A stretch of DNA of 64,000 nt, taken from contig OY760143.1 of NCBI GenBank assembly GCA_963663245.1, positions 1,922,001 through 1,986,000 on the forward strand, written 5' to 3'. Below, piece after piece: positions 6,321 through 15,769 of this stretch. Under the pieces are notes generated by a model, which worked only from the letters and a program-made list of their open reading frames with translations, made no database searches and had not been told where the DNA came from. A program made the translations under genes and the position numbers. Within the stretch, counting starts at the first letter, position 1. Each line of letters begins with the position of its first letter. This DNA comes from JAFGVL01 sp963663245. Its GTDB lineage: Bacteria > Bacteroidota > Bacteroidia > Bacteroidales > Paludibacteraceae.

Positions 6321-8909
6321 TTAATTCCTAAATACAAGTGCATCATTCTTTACATCAATAAATATTGGAATTTGCTTATTTACTTCTTCAGCAAGAATAA
6401 GTTTAGACAATTCATTCAACACAGTCCTTTGTATTACTCTTTTAACAGGTCGTGCACCAAACTGAGGGTCGTAACCTTTTTGCGCAATTAAACCTAATGC
6501 AGCCTCACTTATTTCTAACTTTATATTACTCTTTTGTAACAACTTAATCAATTGCATCAATTGTAAATTAACAATTTCTTTTATTTCTATAGCATTTAAA
6601 GGAGTAAACATTATTAACTCATCTATTCGATTTAAAAATTCAGGTCTAATACTTTGCTTTAATAATTCAAACACCTGAACTTTTGTATCTTCAATAAGAT
6701 TCTCTCGATTACTGACTGTCAATTTCTCAAAATTCTCTCGTATCAAAGAAGAGCCTACATTAGAGGTCATAATAATAATTGTATTCTTAAAATTCACCTG
6801 CCTTCCTTTATTATCAGTAAGATGTCCATCATCAAGTACTTGTAACAAAACATTAAATACATCTGGATGAGCTTTCTCTATTTCATCAAATAAAATAACA
6901 GAATAAGGTTTTCTACGAACAGCTTCAGTCAATTGACCTCCCTCATCATAGCCAACATACCCTGGAGGAGCTCCAATTAATCTTGAAACACTAAATTTTT
7001 CTTGAAACTCAGACATGTCAATACGAGTCATCATACTATCATCATCAAAAAGATAGCTTGCCAGAGCTTTAGCCAATTCAGTTTTCCCAACACCAGTTGT
7101 ACCAAGAAATATAAATGATCCAATTGGGCGTTTGGGGTCTTGCATTCCAGCTCTACTTCTACGAATAGCATCAGAAATAGCTGTTATTGCTTCATCTTGC
7201 CCAATAATACGCTGATGCAATTCATCTTCCAATTTTAACAATTTAACCTTTTCACTCTGCACCATCTTTTTAACAGGTATTCCAGTCCACTTTGCAACAA
7301 CATCAGCAATATCCTCACTGTCAACTACTTCTTTTATCATTGGATTATCTCCCTGCATTTTACGGAGTTTAAGGGCTAAATCTTGGATCTGCTCCTCAGC
7401 TACTTTTACTTTTCCATAGCGTATCTCAGCTACTTTTCCGTAATCACCTTCTCGCTCTGCACGCTCTGCATCATACTTGAAATTTTCAATGTCAATTTTA
7501 AGTTGTTGAATTTTATTTATTAAATCCTTTTCTGCCTGCCATTTTGCACGAAGTATATTTCCAGACTCTTTCAATTCGGCCATCTCTTTTTCAATACCAG
7601 CAGCCCGTTTTATATTATTTTCTCTCTTAATTGCTTCTCTCTCAATCTCAAGTTGCATAACATTGCGATCAATTACATCTAAATCTTCAGGCACACTGTC
7701 TACTTGTAAGCGCAATCGTGCTGAAGCCTCATCTATTAAATCAATGGCTTTATCTGGTAAAAACCGATTCGTAATATACCTACTAGACAACTCTACTGCT
7801 GCAATTAAAGCATCATCTTTAATTCGAACTTTATGATGGTTTTCATACTTTTCTTTTAAACCACGAAGTATTGATATGGTACTCGCCTCGTCTGGTTCTT
7901 CCACATTAACGGTTTGAAATCTACGTTCTAAAGCTTTATCTTTCTCAAAATATTTTTGATATTCATCTAATGTTGTAGCCCCTATAGAACGTAATTCCCC
8001 TCTTGCTAATGCAGGTTTTAATATATTTGCAGCATCCATTGCTCCATCACTTTTTCCAGCTCCAACCAAAGTATGAATTTCATCAATAAATAAAATAATC
8101 TCTCCTTCTGCTTTTACAACTTCATTAATAACAGATTTTAAGCGCTCTTCAAATTCACCTTTATATTTTGCACCAGCAATCAAAGCTCCCATATCAAGAG
8201 AGAAAAGCTGTTTACTTTTCAAATTTTCCGGCACATCTCCACTTTCAATTCGTTGTGCCAAGCCTTCGGCTATTGCAGTTTTACCAGTACCAGGCTCCCC
8301 TATAAGGAGTGGATTATTTTTAGTTCTCCTACTTAATATTTGTAAAACCCTTCGAATTTCCTCATCCCTACCAATTACTGGGTCAAGCTTTCCTGTACGA
8401 GCTTTATCGTTTAAATTAATAGCATATTTTTGAAGTGCTTGATAATTTTCTTCTGCACTTTGACTATCTACTTTATTTCCTTTTCGCAGTTCATTAATTG
8501 CATCCTCTAAACTTTTATTAGAAATGCCACTTTCCTTCAATAAATGAGAAACAGGACTATCAACAGTAAATAAGGCTAACAGCAAAAATTCTAAAGAAAC
8601 AAACTGATCTCCTTCCTTTGAAGATAATGCTTGTGCTTTTTTAAAAACAGCATTACTTTCTTTAGACAAATATGGTTCACCACCACTAACCTTAGGATAA
8701 GTAGATATTAACTGATCTATGTTAGTTTCCAATAATTGAACACTTACTCCTATCTTTGTGAAAATAAATGTAACAAGCTCTTCCCCAACTAATGTTAGAG
8801 CTTTAAAAAGATGTCCCGTTTCTAATTGTTGATTTTCAAACTCTTGAACTAACTGCAAGGCTTTTTCTACTGCCTCTTGTGATTTAATTGTAAAATTCTT
8901 TAAATTCAT
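6321..8909 (-). CDS. clpB: ATP-dependent chaperone ClpB
   Basis: An 862-residue protein disaggregase of the Hsp100 family that acts with DnaK to resolubilise aggregates. The start is set at the ATG at 8909 (MNLKNFTIKSQEAV), because it matches the family N-terminus and is preceded by a strong AGGAGG; the frame is open 20 codons further upstream, but those codons look untranslated. Order: Clp-N repeats (1-145), AAA1 with Walker A GEPGTGKT and Walker B LFIDE, coiled-coil M domain (about 400-530), AAA2 with GTTGVGKT and ILFDE, and a C-terminal domain with GARPVKRVIQ. The M domain marks it as ClpB rather than ClpA/ClpC. It is a single gene converging with cspA. No clear heat-shock operator was found upstream. 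Confidence 0.97.
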   Translation of the reverse strand: MNLKNFTIKSQEAVEKALQLVQEFENQQLETGHLFKALTLVGEELVTFIFTKIGVSVQLLETNIDQLISTYPKVSGGEPYLSKESNAVFKKAQALSSKEGDQFVSLEFLLLALFTVDSPVSHLLKESGISNKSLEDAINELRKGNKVDSQSAEENYQALQKYAINLNDKARTGKLDPVIGRDEEIRRVLQILSRRTKNNPLLIGEPGTGKTAIAEGLAQRIESGDVPENLKSKQLFSLDMGALIAGAKYKGEFEERLKSVINEVVKAEGEIILFIDEIHTLVGAGKSDGAMDAANILKPALARGELRSIGATTLDEYQKYFEKDKALERRFQTVNVEEPDEASTISILRGLKEKYENHHKVRIKDDALIAAVELSSRYITNRFLPDKAIDLIDEASARLRLQVDSVPEDLDVIDRNVMQLEIEREAIKRENNIKRAAGIEKEMAELKESGNILRAKWQAEKDLINKIQQLKIDIENFKYDAERAEREGDYGKVAEIRYGKVKVAEEQIQDLALKLRKMQGDNPMIKEVVDSEDIADVVAKWTGIPVKKMVQSEKVKLLKLEDELHQRIIGQDEAITAISDAIRRSRAGMQDPKRPIGSFIFLGTTGVGKTELAKALASYLFDDDSMMTRIDMSEFQEKFSVSRLIGAPPGYVGYDEGGQLTEAVRRKPYSVILFDEIEKAHPDVFNVLLQVLDDGHLTDNKGRQVNFKNTIIIMTSNVGSSLIRENFEKLTVSNRENLIEDTKVQVFELLKQSIRPEFLNRIDELIMFTPLNAIEIKEIVNLQLMQLIKLLQKSNIKLEISEAALGLIAQKGYDPQFGARPVKRVIQRTVLNELSKLILAEEVNKQIPIFIDVKNDALVFRN

Positions 8910-8914
8910 TTTTT

Positions 8915-8920
8915 CCTCCT
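8915..8920 (-). promoter_or_regulatory. Strong Shine-Dalgarno of clpB
   Basis: AGGAGG on the minus strand, 5 bases before the chosen ATG. Most genes in this window have no such motif, so it decides the start. Confidence 0.75.
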
Positions 8921-9031
8921 TTTTAGAACGAACTCTTTCAAATAAAATACCAATCAAAAAACAAGACACAATGGCGTGTTTTAAAACAAACAGGCGGTCA
9001 TTTTGGCATTTTTCATATTGTTTTATATAAC

Positions 9032-9039
9032 TATATTTG
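9032..9039 (+). promoter_or_regulatory. Possible -7 box upstream of tag
   Basis: TATATTTG fits TAnnTTTG on the + strand, but it is about 167 bp before the tag start and no -33 box is clear. Confidence 0.3.
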
Positions 9040-9206
9040 TATTAATAAAATAAAAAAATGCTATAGAACTAAATTATTAAAACAGCTTAGGCATCGAATT
9101 TTACGATTATAAAAACTCATTCTATTATTAGAATGATAAATTAACAGCAAACTAAAAATTCTGTTGCAATATATTATCTCTAATAAAATAAGCCTAACAA
9201 AAAAGG

Positions 9207-9746
9207 ATGGAAAAACCGGCATCATATTGTGAATTCGTTGCTCAACTAGACGAAAATAACGTTCATCGCATATACCATGATACAGCTTATGGGTTTGCCA
9301 TAACTGATGACAATGAGCTTTTTGAAAGGCTGGTGCTAGAAATAAACCAAGCTGGTTTAAACTGGACAACTATTCTAAACAAACAAAAAAACTTTAAAAA
9401 AGCATATAGCAACTTTGATGTTGCAACAGTAGCAGCATACACTGAAATAGATCGACAACGACTATTAAACGATGCTGGTATCATTAGAAATAGACTTAAA
9501 ATAGATGCAACAATACATAATGCTAATGTTATACTAGCTCTTCAAAACGAATATGGTTCGTTTAAGAAGTGGCTGGATAAAAACCACCCTCTTTCAAAAG
9601 AGGAATGGGTAAAGCTATTTAAGAAAACATTCAAATTTACTGGTGGTGAAATTGTAAACGAATTTCTTATGAGCACCGCCTATTTAGAAGGAGCACATAT
9701 TGATAGTTGCATGGTTGGCAAAAAGCTTAAGCAAGCACGTGAATAA
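9207..9746 (+). CDS. tag: DNA-3-methyladenine glycosylase I
   Basis: A 179-residue base-excision repair enzyme that removes 3-methyladenine from alkylated DNA. It carries the family pattern YHDTAYGF (residues 23-30), LFERLVLEINQAGLNWTTIL (about 37-56) and FDVATVAAY. The zinc site of the TAG family appears kept: C8 and H24 at the N-terminus, H164 and C168 (AHIDSC) near the C-terminus. The usual NEWG/GVP stretch is TAYGFAI here, a mild divergence. Length is normal (about 185). It is a single gene between clpB (divergent) and pheT. Confidence 0.9.
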   Translation: MEKPASYCEFVAQLDENNVHRIYHDTAYGFAITDDNELFERLVLEINQAGLNWTTILNKQKNFKKAYSNFDVATVAAYTEIDRQRLLNDAGIIRNRLKIDATIHNANVILALQNEYGSFKKWLDKNHPLSKEEWVKLFKKTFKFTGGEIVNEFLMSTAYLEGAHIDSCMVGKKLKQARE

Positions 9747-9783
9747 AAAGATTCTTTGTGTTCCTTTTTAATCTTCCTTTTAT

Positions 9784-9791
9784 TAACTTTG
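9784..9791 (+). promoter_or_regulatory. Probable -7 box of pheT promoter
   Basis: TAACTTTG matches TAnnTTTG, 37 bp before the pheT start. Confidence 0.5.
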
Positions 9792-9828
9792 CGTTTCCTT
9801 TAATTTTTCACTTTTAACTCTTTATTTA

Positions 9829-12285
9829 ATGAATATTTCCTATAACTGGCTAAAGCAATATTTAAACATTAACCTTCCTGCTGAAGAAGTAAGCAAAACA
9901 CTAACTGCTATTGGATTAGAGGTTGGCACTGTTGAAGAAATTCAAACTATCAAAGGTGGTTTAGAAGGTTTTATAATTGGTGAAGTACTTACGTGTACCG
10001 ACCATCCAAATTCTGACCACCTACACCTAACTACTGTAAATATTGGGAAAGCAGAAGCTTTAAATATTGTTTGTGGAGCACCTAATGTAGCTGCTGGACA
10101 GAAAGTAGTTGTGGCAACCATAGGTACTGTTATTTATAATGGAGATGATTCATTCAAAATTAAAAAATCAAAAATTAGAGGAGAAGAATCATTCGGCATG
10201 TTATGTGGCGAACCAGAAGTTGGCGTAGGAACTGATGATAGTGGAATTATTGTACTTCCTGCTACTGTTGCTGTGGGTACTTTAGCCAAAGATTATTATA
10301 AGGTGGAGAATGATACTGTTTTAGAAGTAGACCTTACTCCTAATCGTATTGATGCAGCATCACATTTTGGTGTAGCACGCGATTTAGCGGCATATTATGC
10401 AGTCTACAATCCTGCTATTAAACTACAACCCTATGCTGTTGATGATTTCAAAATTGAAAACAACAGCTCGTCAATAAAAGTTACGATTGAAGACCAAGAA
10501 GCTTGTCCTCGTTATAGTGGATTAACCATCTCTGGAGTCGAAGTTAAAGAATCTCCTGCTTGGTTGCTAAACTACTTTAGAGCTGTAGGAATTCGTCCTG
10601 TTAACAATGTGGTAGATGCCACTAACTTTGTACTACATGCTATGGGGCAACCTATACATGCTTTTGATGCAGATAAAATTGCTGGAAATCATGTAATTGT
10701 GAAGAAGCTAGCAGAAGGAACAAGCTTTACTACTTTAGATGATGAAGAAAGAAAATTGAGTGCTGACGACTTAATGATATGCGACGAAAAAGCTGGTATG
10801 TGTATGGCAGGTGTATTTGGAGGTGCTGATTCTGGCGTAAGCGAAAGCACTAAAAATATATTTGTTGAGAGTGCATATTTTAACCCAGTAAGCGTTAGAA
10901 AAACAGCTAAGCGTCATGGATTAAACACTGATTCTTCTTTCCGTTTTGAAAGAGGTTGTGACCCTAACAATACTATTTACATACTAAAATATGCTACACT
11001 TTTAATTCAGCACGTTGCAGGAGGAAGTGTAACTAGCGACATTATCGATATTTACCCTAAGGCTATCGACAAAAAAGAAGTAGAATTAGCCTTTGACAAG
11101 GTGAATAAATTAATTGGAAAAGAAATTGGAGCTGATACTATTAAAACTATCCTTCAAGGGCTAGAAATGGAGATTCTGAAAGAAGACTCTGATAAATTAA
11201 GCCTTTCAATTCCTACTTACCGTGTTGATGTAGAAAGAGATGTAGATGTTATTGAAGATATTTTACGTATTTACGGATACAATAACGTTCTACCAGGAGA
11301 TAATGTAAAAAGCAGTGTTAGCTATTCAAAAAAACCAGACTCCAATAAATTACAAAACCTGATTTCAGAACAACTAACTTCTAATGGTTTTAATGAGATA
11401 TTGAATAACTCACTAACCAAAGCTACTTACTACGAAAATTTAGAAATTTATAAAGCTGAGAATTGCGTAAAACTACTTAACCCTTTAAGTAATGATTTAA
11501 GTGTAATGCGCCAGAGCTTATTATTTGGAGGATTAGAAAGTCTTGCTTATAATCGCAATCACAAAAGCCAAGATTTAAAGTTTTATGAATTTGGTAATTG
11601 TTACTATTACGACAAAGACAAAAAAGATGGTGAAACATTAGCTCCTTACAGTGAAAATTTCTTCTTAGGCATGTGGCTTACTGGAAGTAAGTTTGCCCAA
11701 ACCTGGGTACGTAACGAGGAAAAATCAAGTATTTATGAATTTAAAGGATATATCGAAAACATTCTAAAACGACTAGGCGTTGATACCAAAACCTATATCA
11801 AAGAAAATTTCAGCAATGAACTAATATCAGAAGGTCGTAGGGTTGCTACTCCAGATGGAAAGACTCTTGTTAGTTATGGAACTGTTAGTAAAAAAATATT
11901 AAAACAGTTTGATATTGACATAGAGGTATTCTATGCTGAGATCAATTGGAACAAAATTTTAAAGACCATACGTAAGCACAAAGTAAAAGCTACTGAGATA
12001 TCTAAATTCCCGGAAGTAAAACGTGACTTTGCTCTATTAGTTGATAATAAAACAGAGTTCTACGAAATAGAGATGATTGCCTACGAAAGTGAACGCAAAC
12101 TATTAAAGTCTGTATCGCTATTTGATGTGTACGAGGGAAAAACTCTTGAAGCAGGTAAAAAATCTTATGCTGTAAACTTCATTTTACAAGATGAAAACAA
12201 AACACTTACAGACAAACAGATTGAATCTATAATGGGTAAAATTCAGAAGAATTTAGAAGAAAAATTGGGCGCTAAACTGCGATAA
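9829..12285 (+). CDS. pheT: Phenylalanyl-tRNA synthetase beta subunit
   Basis: An 818-residue subunit of the alpha2beta2 PheRS that charges tRNA-Phe. Domains in order: an EMAP/OB tRNA-binding domain (about 40-150, with CTDHPNSDHLHLTTVNIG), B3/B4 editing domain (about 210-400, with NFVLHAMGQPIHAFDADKI and SSFRFERG), B5 domain (about 405-475), catalytic-like core (480-700) and the C-terminal ferredoxin-fold anticodon-binding domain (FPEVKRDFALLVD..., about 725-818). Full length for the family. pheS is not adjacent, which is common in Bacteroidota. A terminator follows at once. Confidence 0.97.
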   Translation: MNISYNWLKQYLNINLPAEEVSKTLTAIGLEVGTVEEIQTIKGGLEGFIIGEVLTCTDHPNSDHLHLTTVNIGKAEALNIVCGAPNVAAGQKVVVATIGTVIYNGDDSFKIKKSKIRGEESFGMLCGEPEVGVGTDDSGIIVLPATVAVGTLAKDYYKVENDTVLEVDLTPNRIDAASHFGVARDLAAYYAVYNPAIKLQPYAVDDFKIENNSSSIKVTIEDQEACPRYSGLTISGVEVKESPAWLLNYFRAVGIRPVNNVVDATNFVLHAMGQPIHAFDADKIAGNHVIVKKLAEGTSFTTLDDEERKLSADDLMICDEKAGMCMAGVFGGADSGVSESTKNIFVESAYFNPVSVRKTAKRHGLNTDSSFRFERGCDPNNTIYILKYATLLIQHVAGGSVTSDIIDIYPKAIDKKEVELAFDKVNKLIGKEIGADTIKTILQGLEMEILKEDSDKLSLSIPTYRVDVERDVDVIEDILRIYGYNNVLPGDNVKSSVSYSKKPDSNKLQNLISEQLTSNGFNEILNNSLTKATYYENLEIYKAENCVKLLNPLSNDLSVMRQSLLFGGLESLAYNRNHKSQDLKFYEFGNCYYYDKDKKDGETLAPYSENFFLGMWLTGSKFAQTWVRNEEKSSIYEFKGYIENILKRLGVDTKTYIKENFSNELISEGRRVATPDGKTLVSYGTVSKKILKQFDIDIEVFYAEINWNKILKTIRKHKVKATEISKFPEVKRDFALLVDNKTEFYEIEMIAYESERKLLKSVSLFDVYEGKTLEAGKKSYAVNFILQDENKTLTDKQIESIMGKIQKNLEEKLGAKLR

Positions 12286-12307
12286 TAAATCATTAACAAT
12301 GAATAAT

Positions 12308-12340
12308 AAAATGCCTTTAGTTCTACTAAGGGCATTTTTT
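12308..12340 (+). terminator. Terminator of pheT
   Basis: ATGCC-TTTAG ... CTAAGGGCAT stem with a following T6 run. Confidence 0.75.
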
Positions 12341-12341
12341 A

Positions 12342-12349
12342 TATATTTG
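12342..12349 (+). promoter_or_regulatory. Probable -7 box of the Kunitz lipoprotein gene
   Basis: TATATTTG matches TAnnTTTG, 28 bp before the start codon. Confidence 0.5.
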
Positions 12350-12377
12350 TTTCTCATAACACATAAACAACATCTTA

Positions 12378-12671
12378 ATGAAAACGCTATTTATCATAGG
12401 CTCTATTGCATTTCTCACAGCTTGTTGCTCTACAAAAAAGGCTACCTCTGATAAAATAACGGAGACAGTTGCAAATTTAGACAAACGCTGTTATATTGAG
12501 CCTGACGGAGGAAAATGTCGTGCAGCTATACCTCGTTACTACTTCGATTCTATTGATAATAAGTGTAAGCAGTTTACATGGGGAGGTTGTCAAGGAATAG
12601 TACCTTTTAACACCATAGAGGAATGCATGAAGGCTTGTGGGTGTGACAGCTCAAAACTTCAAAAAAAATAA
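12378..12671 (+). CDS. Kunitz/BPTI-domain lipoprotein (putative serine-protease inhibitor)
   Basis: A 97-residue lipoprotein with signal MKTLFIIGSIAFLTAC and lipobox LTAC (Cys16). Residues 38-87 form one complete Kunitz domain. The six cysteines are C38, C47, C63, C71, C83 and C87, with spacings 9-16-8-12-4 against 9-16-8-13-4 in bovine BPTI. The family landmarks RYYFDS, KQFTWGGCQG and FNTIEECMKAC are present. The residue after the second Cys (the P1 position) is Arg48, which in this family favours trypsin-like targets. Kunitz domains are mainly animal proteins and uncommon in bacteria. Inference: a membrane-anchored inhibitor facing the periplasm or outside. It has its own promoter and converges with the next gene. 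Confidence 0.88.
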   Translation: MKTLFIIGSIAFLTACCSTKKATSDKITETVANLDKRCYIEPDGGKCRAAIPRYYFDSIDNKCKQFTWGGCQGIVPFNTIEECMKACGCDSSKLQKK

Positions 12672-12673
12672 GC

Positions 12674-12886
12674 TTATTTTTCTTCATTCTTCTTTGAATA
12701 TACTTTCTTATATATAATTAGGATTCCATAAATAACCATTATAACTGATAATACAATTTTCATCATCCCAACGAGGGAAGTTCCATGCTCAGTTGAAACT
12801 TGATTAAAAGTAATAAAAGACCCTAACAAAATAAAAACAATTCCCAAAATAGGATTTTCTCTTTTCTTTTTCTTTTCTAAATTCAT
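12674..12886 (-). CDS. Small two-helix membrane protein, unknown
   Basis: A 70-residue protein with a basic N-terminus (MNLEKKKKREN), two hydrophobic helices (about 13-30 and 40-58) and a charged Lys/Glu C-terminus. No family recognised. It converges with the Kunitz gene, 2 bp apart. The hydrophobic pattern and basic ends make it a plausible gene, but it could be a shadow. Confidence 0.5.
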   Translation of the reverse strand: MNLEKKKKRENPILGIVFILLGSFITFNQVSTEHGTSLVGMMKIVLSVIMVIYGILIIYKKVYSKKNEEK

Positions 12887-12945
12887 TCAACAACAATTTT
12901 AATATAACACAAAAATATAAAAACAATTCAATAATATCAAAAACA

Positions 12946-12975
12946 AAAAAAGCCTGTTCAATTGAACAGGCTTTT
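12946..12975. terminator. Terminator at the end of the uxaC-kdgK-kdgA-permease operon
   Basis: AAAAAGCCTGTTCAA and TTGAACAGGCTTTTT form a perfect palindrome with A/T tracts. Confidence 0.9.
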
Positions 12976-12991
12976 TCTATATTTATATCTA

Positions 12992-14437
12992 TTATTCAAC
13001 AATAACAGGACTGTAAACAGGAACTAATCTTTTCATTACTACCCAACCAATTAAATACGCAACCGCACAAATTGAGAAAATAATAAAGTAACCAGCCGAT
13101 TTACCTTGGAAGCCCATAAATATCATATCTGTTCTTCCTGCAAATTCGAATAACATACCCGAACCTTTATTAATCATAGCCGAACCAAGACCACCAGCTA
13201 AACCACCAATACCTGTAATAGTAGCAATGGCTGATTTAGGGAACATATCTCCAGTTGTAGAGAAGATATTAGCTGACCATGCTTGGTGAGCTGCACCTGC
13301 AATACCAATAATAATTACTGGGAACCAAGCAGAATAAGCACCTAATGGCTGTGCAAACAACGCCAACAATGGGAAGAATGCAAAAATTAACATTGACTTC
13401 ATACGACCCGCATATGGTTCCATTTTCTTTTTATCTACGAAATAGCTTGGTAACCATCCACCTATAATTGAGAATAAAGTAATAGCATATAAAACAAATA
13501 GCATTAACTGAGCTTCTGTATCACTTGTTTTAAGACCATACTCAGAGCTTAAATAAGCTGGAGTCCAGAATAAGTAAAACCACCATACACCATCAGTCAT
13601 AAATTTACCAAAAATAAACGACCATGTTTGTTTGAATTTAAAACATTCTTTTAAAGAAAGTTTTCTTTCTTCTTTTTTCTCAACACCAGCAGCAAGAACC
13701 TCTTCGTCTTGATTGATATAATCTAATTCTGCTTTATTTACTTTTGGATGTACGTCTGGCTTTTTGTATATAAATACCCAGAATCCCATCCACACAAAAC
13801 CAAGAGCACCAATTAAAATAAATGCCATTTCCCAACCGTAGTACTTAGCAATAACAGGAATTAATAAGGGGGAAGCTAATGCTCCTACAGTTGCACCTGC
13901 ATTAAAAATACTAGTGGCAAAAGCTCTATCTTTTTTAGGAAAATATTCTGCTGTAGCTTTAATTGCCGCAGGGAAGTTTCCTGCTTCTCCAAGTGCCAAC
14001 ACAAAGCGAGCAAATATGAATAAATATACACTAACACTAGCAACCAAAGCCATATTATCAACATGTGATAACACTTCTTTTGCTCCTTCAAAACCTACAA
14101 ACCACTCACCAGCAACAATACCAGAAGTAGCGATACCACAGAATGCATGTAATACGGCACCTACAGACCAAACTCCAATTGCCCAAAGAAAACCTTTTTT
14201 GGTATCCATGAAGTCAACAAAACGACCAGCTACTAATAAACTGATTGCATAAAAAATTGAAAAGAATGCTGTAATTGTACCATAGTCATTGTCATTCCAA
14301 CCAAACTCAGGTGCAATAAAGTCATTCCACGTTAACGACAGTACTTGTCTGTCTAGATAGTTAATAGTTGTTGCAAAAAATAACATACTACAGATGGTCC
14401 ACCTATACTTTGTCATTGTTTCTTTAATCTTTCCCAT
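12992..14437 (-). CDS. exuT: MFS permease, hexuronate (ExuT-type) transporter
   Basis: A 481-residue major facilitator with about 12 membrane helices. The opening YRWTICSMLFFATTINYLDRQVLSLTW is typical of the anion:cation symporter group that holds the hexuronate transporters ExuT/UxuT. GEAGNFPAAIKATAEYFPKKDRAFATSIFNAGATVGALASP is the family hallmark (about residues 148-190). A cytoplasmic loop of about 50 residues separates the halves. It is the last gene of the minus-strand operon with uxaC, kdgK and kdgA, so galacturonate/glucuronate uptake across the inner membrane is the likely role. Exact substrate is inferred from context. Confidence 0.85.
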   Translation of the reverse strand: MGKIKETMTKYRWTICSMLFFATTINYLDRQVLSLTWNDFIAPEFGWNDNDYGTITAFFSIFYAISLLVAGRFVDFMDTKKGFLWAIGVWSVGAVLHAFCGIATSGIVAGEWFVGFEGAKEVLSHVDNMALVASVSVYLFIFARFVLALGEAGNFPAAIKATAEYFPKKDRAFATSIFNAGATVGALASPLLIPVIAKYYGWEMAFILIGALGFVWMGFWVFIYKKPDVHPKVNKAELDYINQDEEVLAAGVEKKEERKLSLKECFKFKQTWSFIFGKFMTDGVWWFYLFWTPAYLSSEYGLKTSDTEAQLMLFVLYAITLFSIIGGWLPSYFVDKKKMEPYAGRMKSMLIFAFFPLLALFAQPLGAYSAWFPVIIIGIAGAAHQAWSANIFSTTGDMFPKSAIATITGIGGLAGGLGSAMINKGSGMLFEFAGRTDMIFMGFQGKSAGYFIIFSICAVAYLIGWVVMKRLVPVYSPVIVE

Positions 14438-14482
14438 AATAATTGTTTAAAAATTTAAGTTATTGATTATATTACTCTTCTC

Positions 14483-15052
14483 TTATAGTTTCTTATAGAT
14501 TGCATTTCCTTTTTCTACATTATTCTTTTTAGTGTATTCTTTCGATATATAATCAATCTGAACCACTGGTTTTGTATCTTGTTTTGAGATAGTTAAAATA
14601 ATATCTGTTGTTGGGGTCGCCCAAAAAGTTTCCATTCTTAAATTCCCTGTTGACAATAAGAACGGCCAATTTTCTTCTGCTGGATTTACTTCTGAAGAAG
14701 ATAATTTGACTTTACTGCTTTTACCATACTTTTTTGTTAAAAGCTCTTGAAACATTTTATAATCCTTCAAATAAAAACGAACATTATAATAATCTGGATT
14801 AAAATAATACTTAGCTCTCATTAACTGTTTTGAGAGAGTAAAATTATAAATAATTTTACTCTTTATACCAATAATTGGACATTCAAAGATTAAGCGATCA
14901 TTAGATTCCTCTATAAAAGGACATTCTTTCTCACTAGCTTTTACAGCCATTATATCCATACCCCATTGAATCTTTCTAAAATCATCTTGGGCAATCACAT
15001 AATTTGCTAAAAAAACAAAGAAAAGCGACATAAAAAACATTCTTGTTTTCAT
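14483..15052 (-). CDS. Secreted protein of unknown function in the uronate operon
   Basis: Start set at the ATG at 15052 (MKTRMFFMSLFFVFLANYVIAQ), which gives a clean signal peptide with cleavage after about residue 22; upstream codons lack ATG. The mature 167 residues contain FRKIQWGMDIMAVKASEKE, a pattern seen in small Bacteroidota periplasmic proteins, then alternating strands and helices. No family is named with confidence. It lies between kdgA and the permease on the same strand with gaps of 37 and 45 bp, so it is probably co-transcribed, yet it has no obvious catalytic motif. Confidence 0.65.
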   Translation of the reverse strand: MKTRMFFMSLFFVFLANYVIAQDDFRKIQWGMDIMAVKASEKECPFIEESNDRLIFECPIIGIKSKIIYNFTLSKQLMRAKYYFNPDYYNVRFYLKDYKMFQELLTKKYGKSSKVKLSSSEVNPAEENWPFLLSTGNLRMETFWATPTTDIILTISKQDTKPVVQIDYISKEYTKKNNVEKGNAIYKKL

Positions 15053-15089
15053 AATAGTTACGCTCAATTAGTTAAATCAATAATAAATT

Positions 15090-15758
15090 TTATTTTCTCA
15101 CACTCTTAGCAACAGCCAATGCTTGTTTGCATTTCTCCGTAATTTTACCCCAATCTTTTGCAGCAATAACATCTGCAGGAAATAAATTAGAACCCATACC
15201 GACACAAGTTGCACCTGCATCAAACCATGCTTTTAAATTCTCAGCTTCTGGCTTTACTCCTCCTGTAATTATTAAGTTAGTCCAAGGCATAGGACCTTTA
15301 ATTGCTTTAACAAAGGCTGTTCCTAATACATCTGCTGGGAATAATTTGCACACATCACAACCTGCTTGCTGTGCCGTTGTAATTTCTGTTATTGTTCCAC
15401 AACCAGGCATATATGCTATTAATCTACTATTTACTAGTTTTGCTACATCAGCATTAAAAGCAGGAGCAACAATAAAATTAGCCCCTAATTGAATATATAA
15501 AGCTGCAGTAGGTGCATCAACAATAGAACCTACACCAATAATCATATCAGGACATTCTTTTTCAGCATATTTGATTAGCTCACCATATACTTCGTAAGCA
15601 AAATCACCACGATTTGTATATTCACATGCACGAATACCTCCATCATAACAAGCTTTCACCACTGCTTTTGCTATATCCAAATCTTTGAAGTAAAAGATAG
15701 GGACAATACCTGTTTCGGCTGCTACTGATAATACTTGTGCTTTATTAAATCTTGCCAT
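15090..15758 (-). CDS. kdgA: 2-dehydro-3-deoxyphosphogluconate (KDPG) aldolase
   Basis: A 222-residue class I aldolase (Eda/KdgA family) that splits KDPG into pyruvate and glyceraldehyde 3-phosphate. The Schiff-base lysine is K138 in VCKLFPAD, and the acid/base Glu is E46 in ACEYTNRG, where many homologues have E-V-T. The phosphate-binding TGGV is at 166-169. The length is slightly above E. coli Eda (213). It is 11 bp from kdgK and follows uxaC in the operon, completing the lower uronate pathway. Confidence 0.93.
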   Translation of the reverse strand: MARFNKAQVLSVAAETGIVPIFYFKDLDIAKAVVKACYDGGIRACEYTNRGDFAYEVYGELIKYAEKECPDMIIGVGSIVDAPTAALYIQLGANFIVAPAFNADVAKLVNSRLIAYMPGCGTITEITTAQQAGCDVCKLFPADVLGTAFVKAIKGPMPWTNLIITGGVKPEAENLKAWFDAGATCVGMGSNLFPADVIAAKDWGKITEKCKQALAVAKSVRK

Positions 15759-15769
15759 CTTAATCTATT

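Noticed and set aside
8927..9030. Heat-shock operator (CIRCE or CtsR-like) before clpB
   Set aside because: GGTCATTTTGGCA-like strings are present but do not form the CIRCE inverted repeat or the GGTCAAA tandem.
9061..9369. Minus-strand ORF overlapping tag
   Set aside because: No family features; it overlaps the well-supported + strand glycosylase gene, so it is a shadow.
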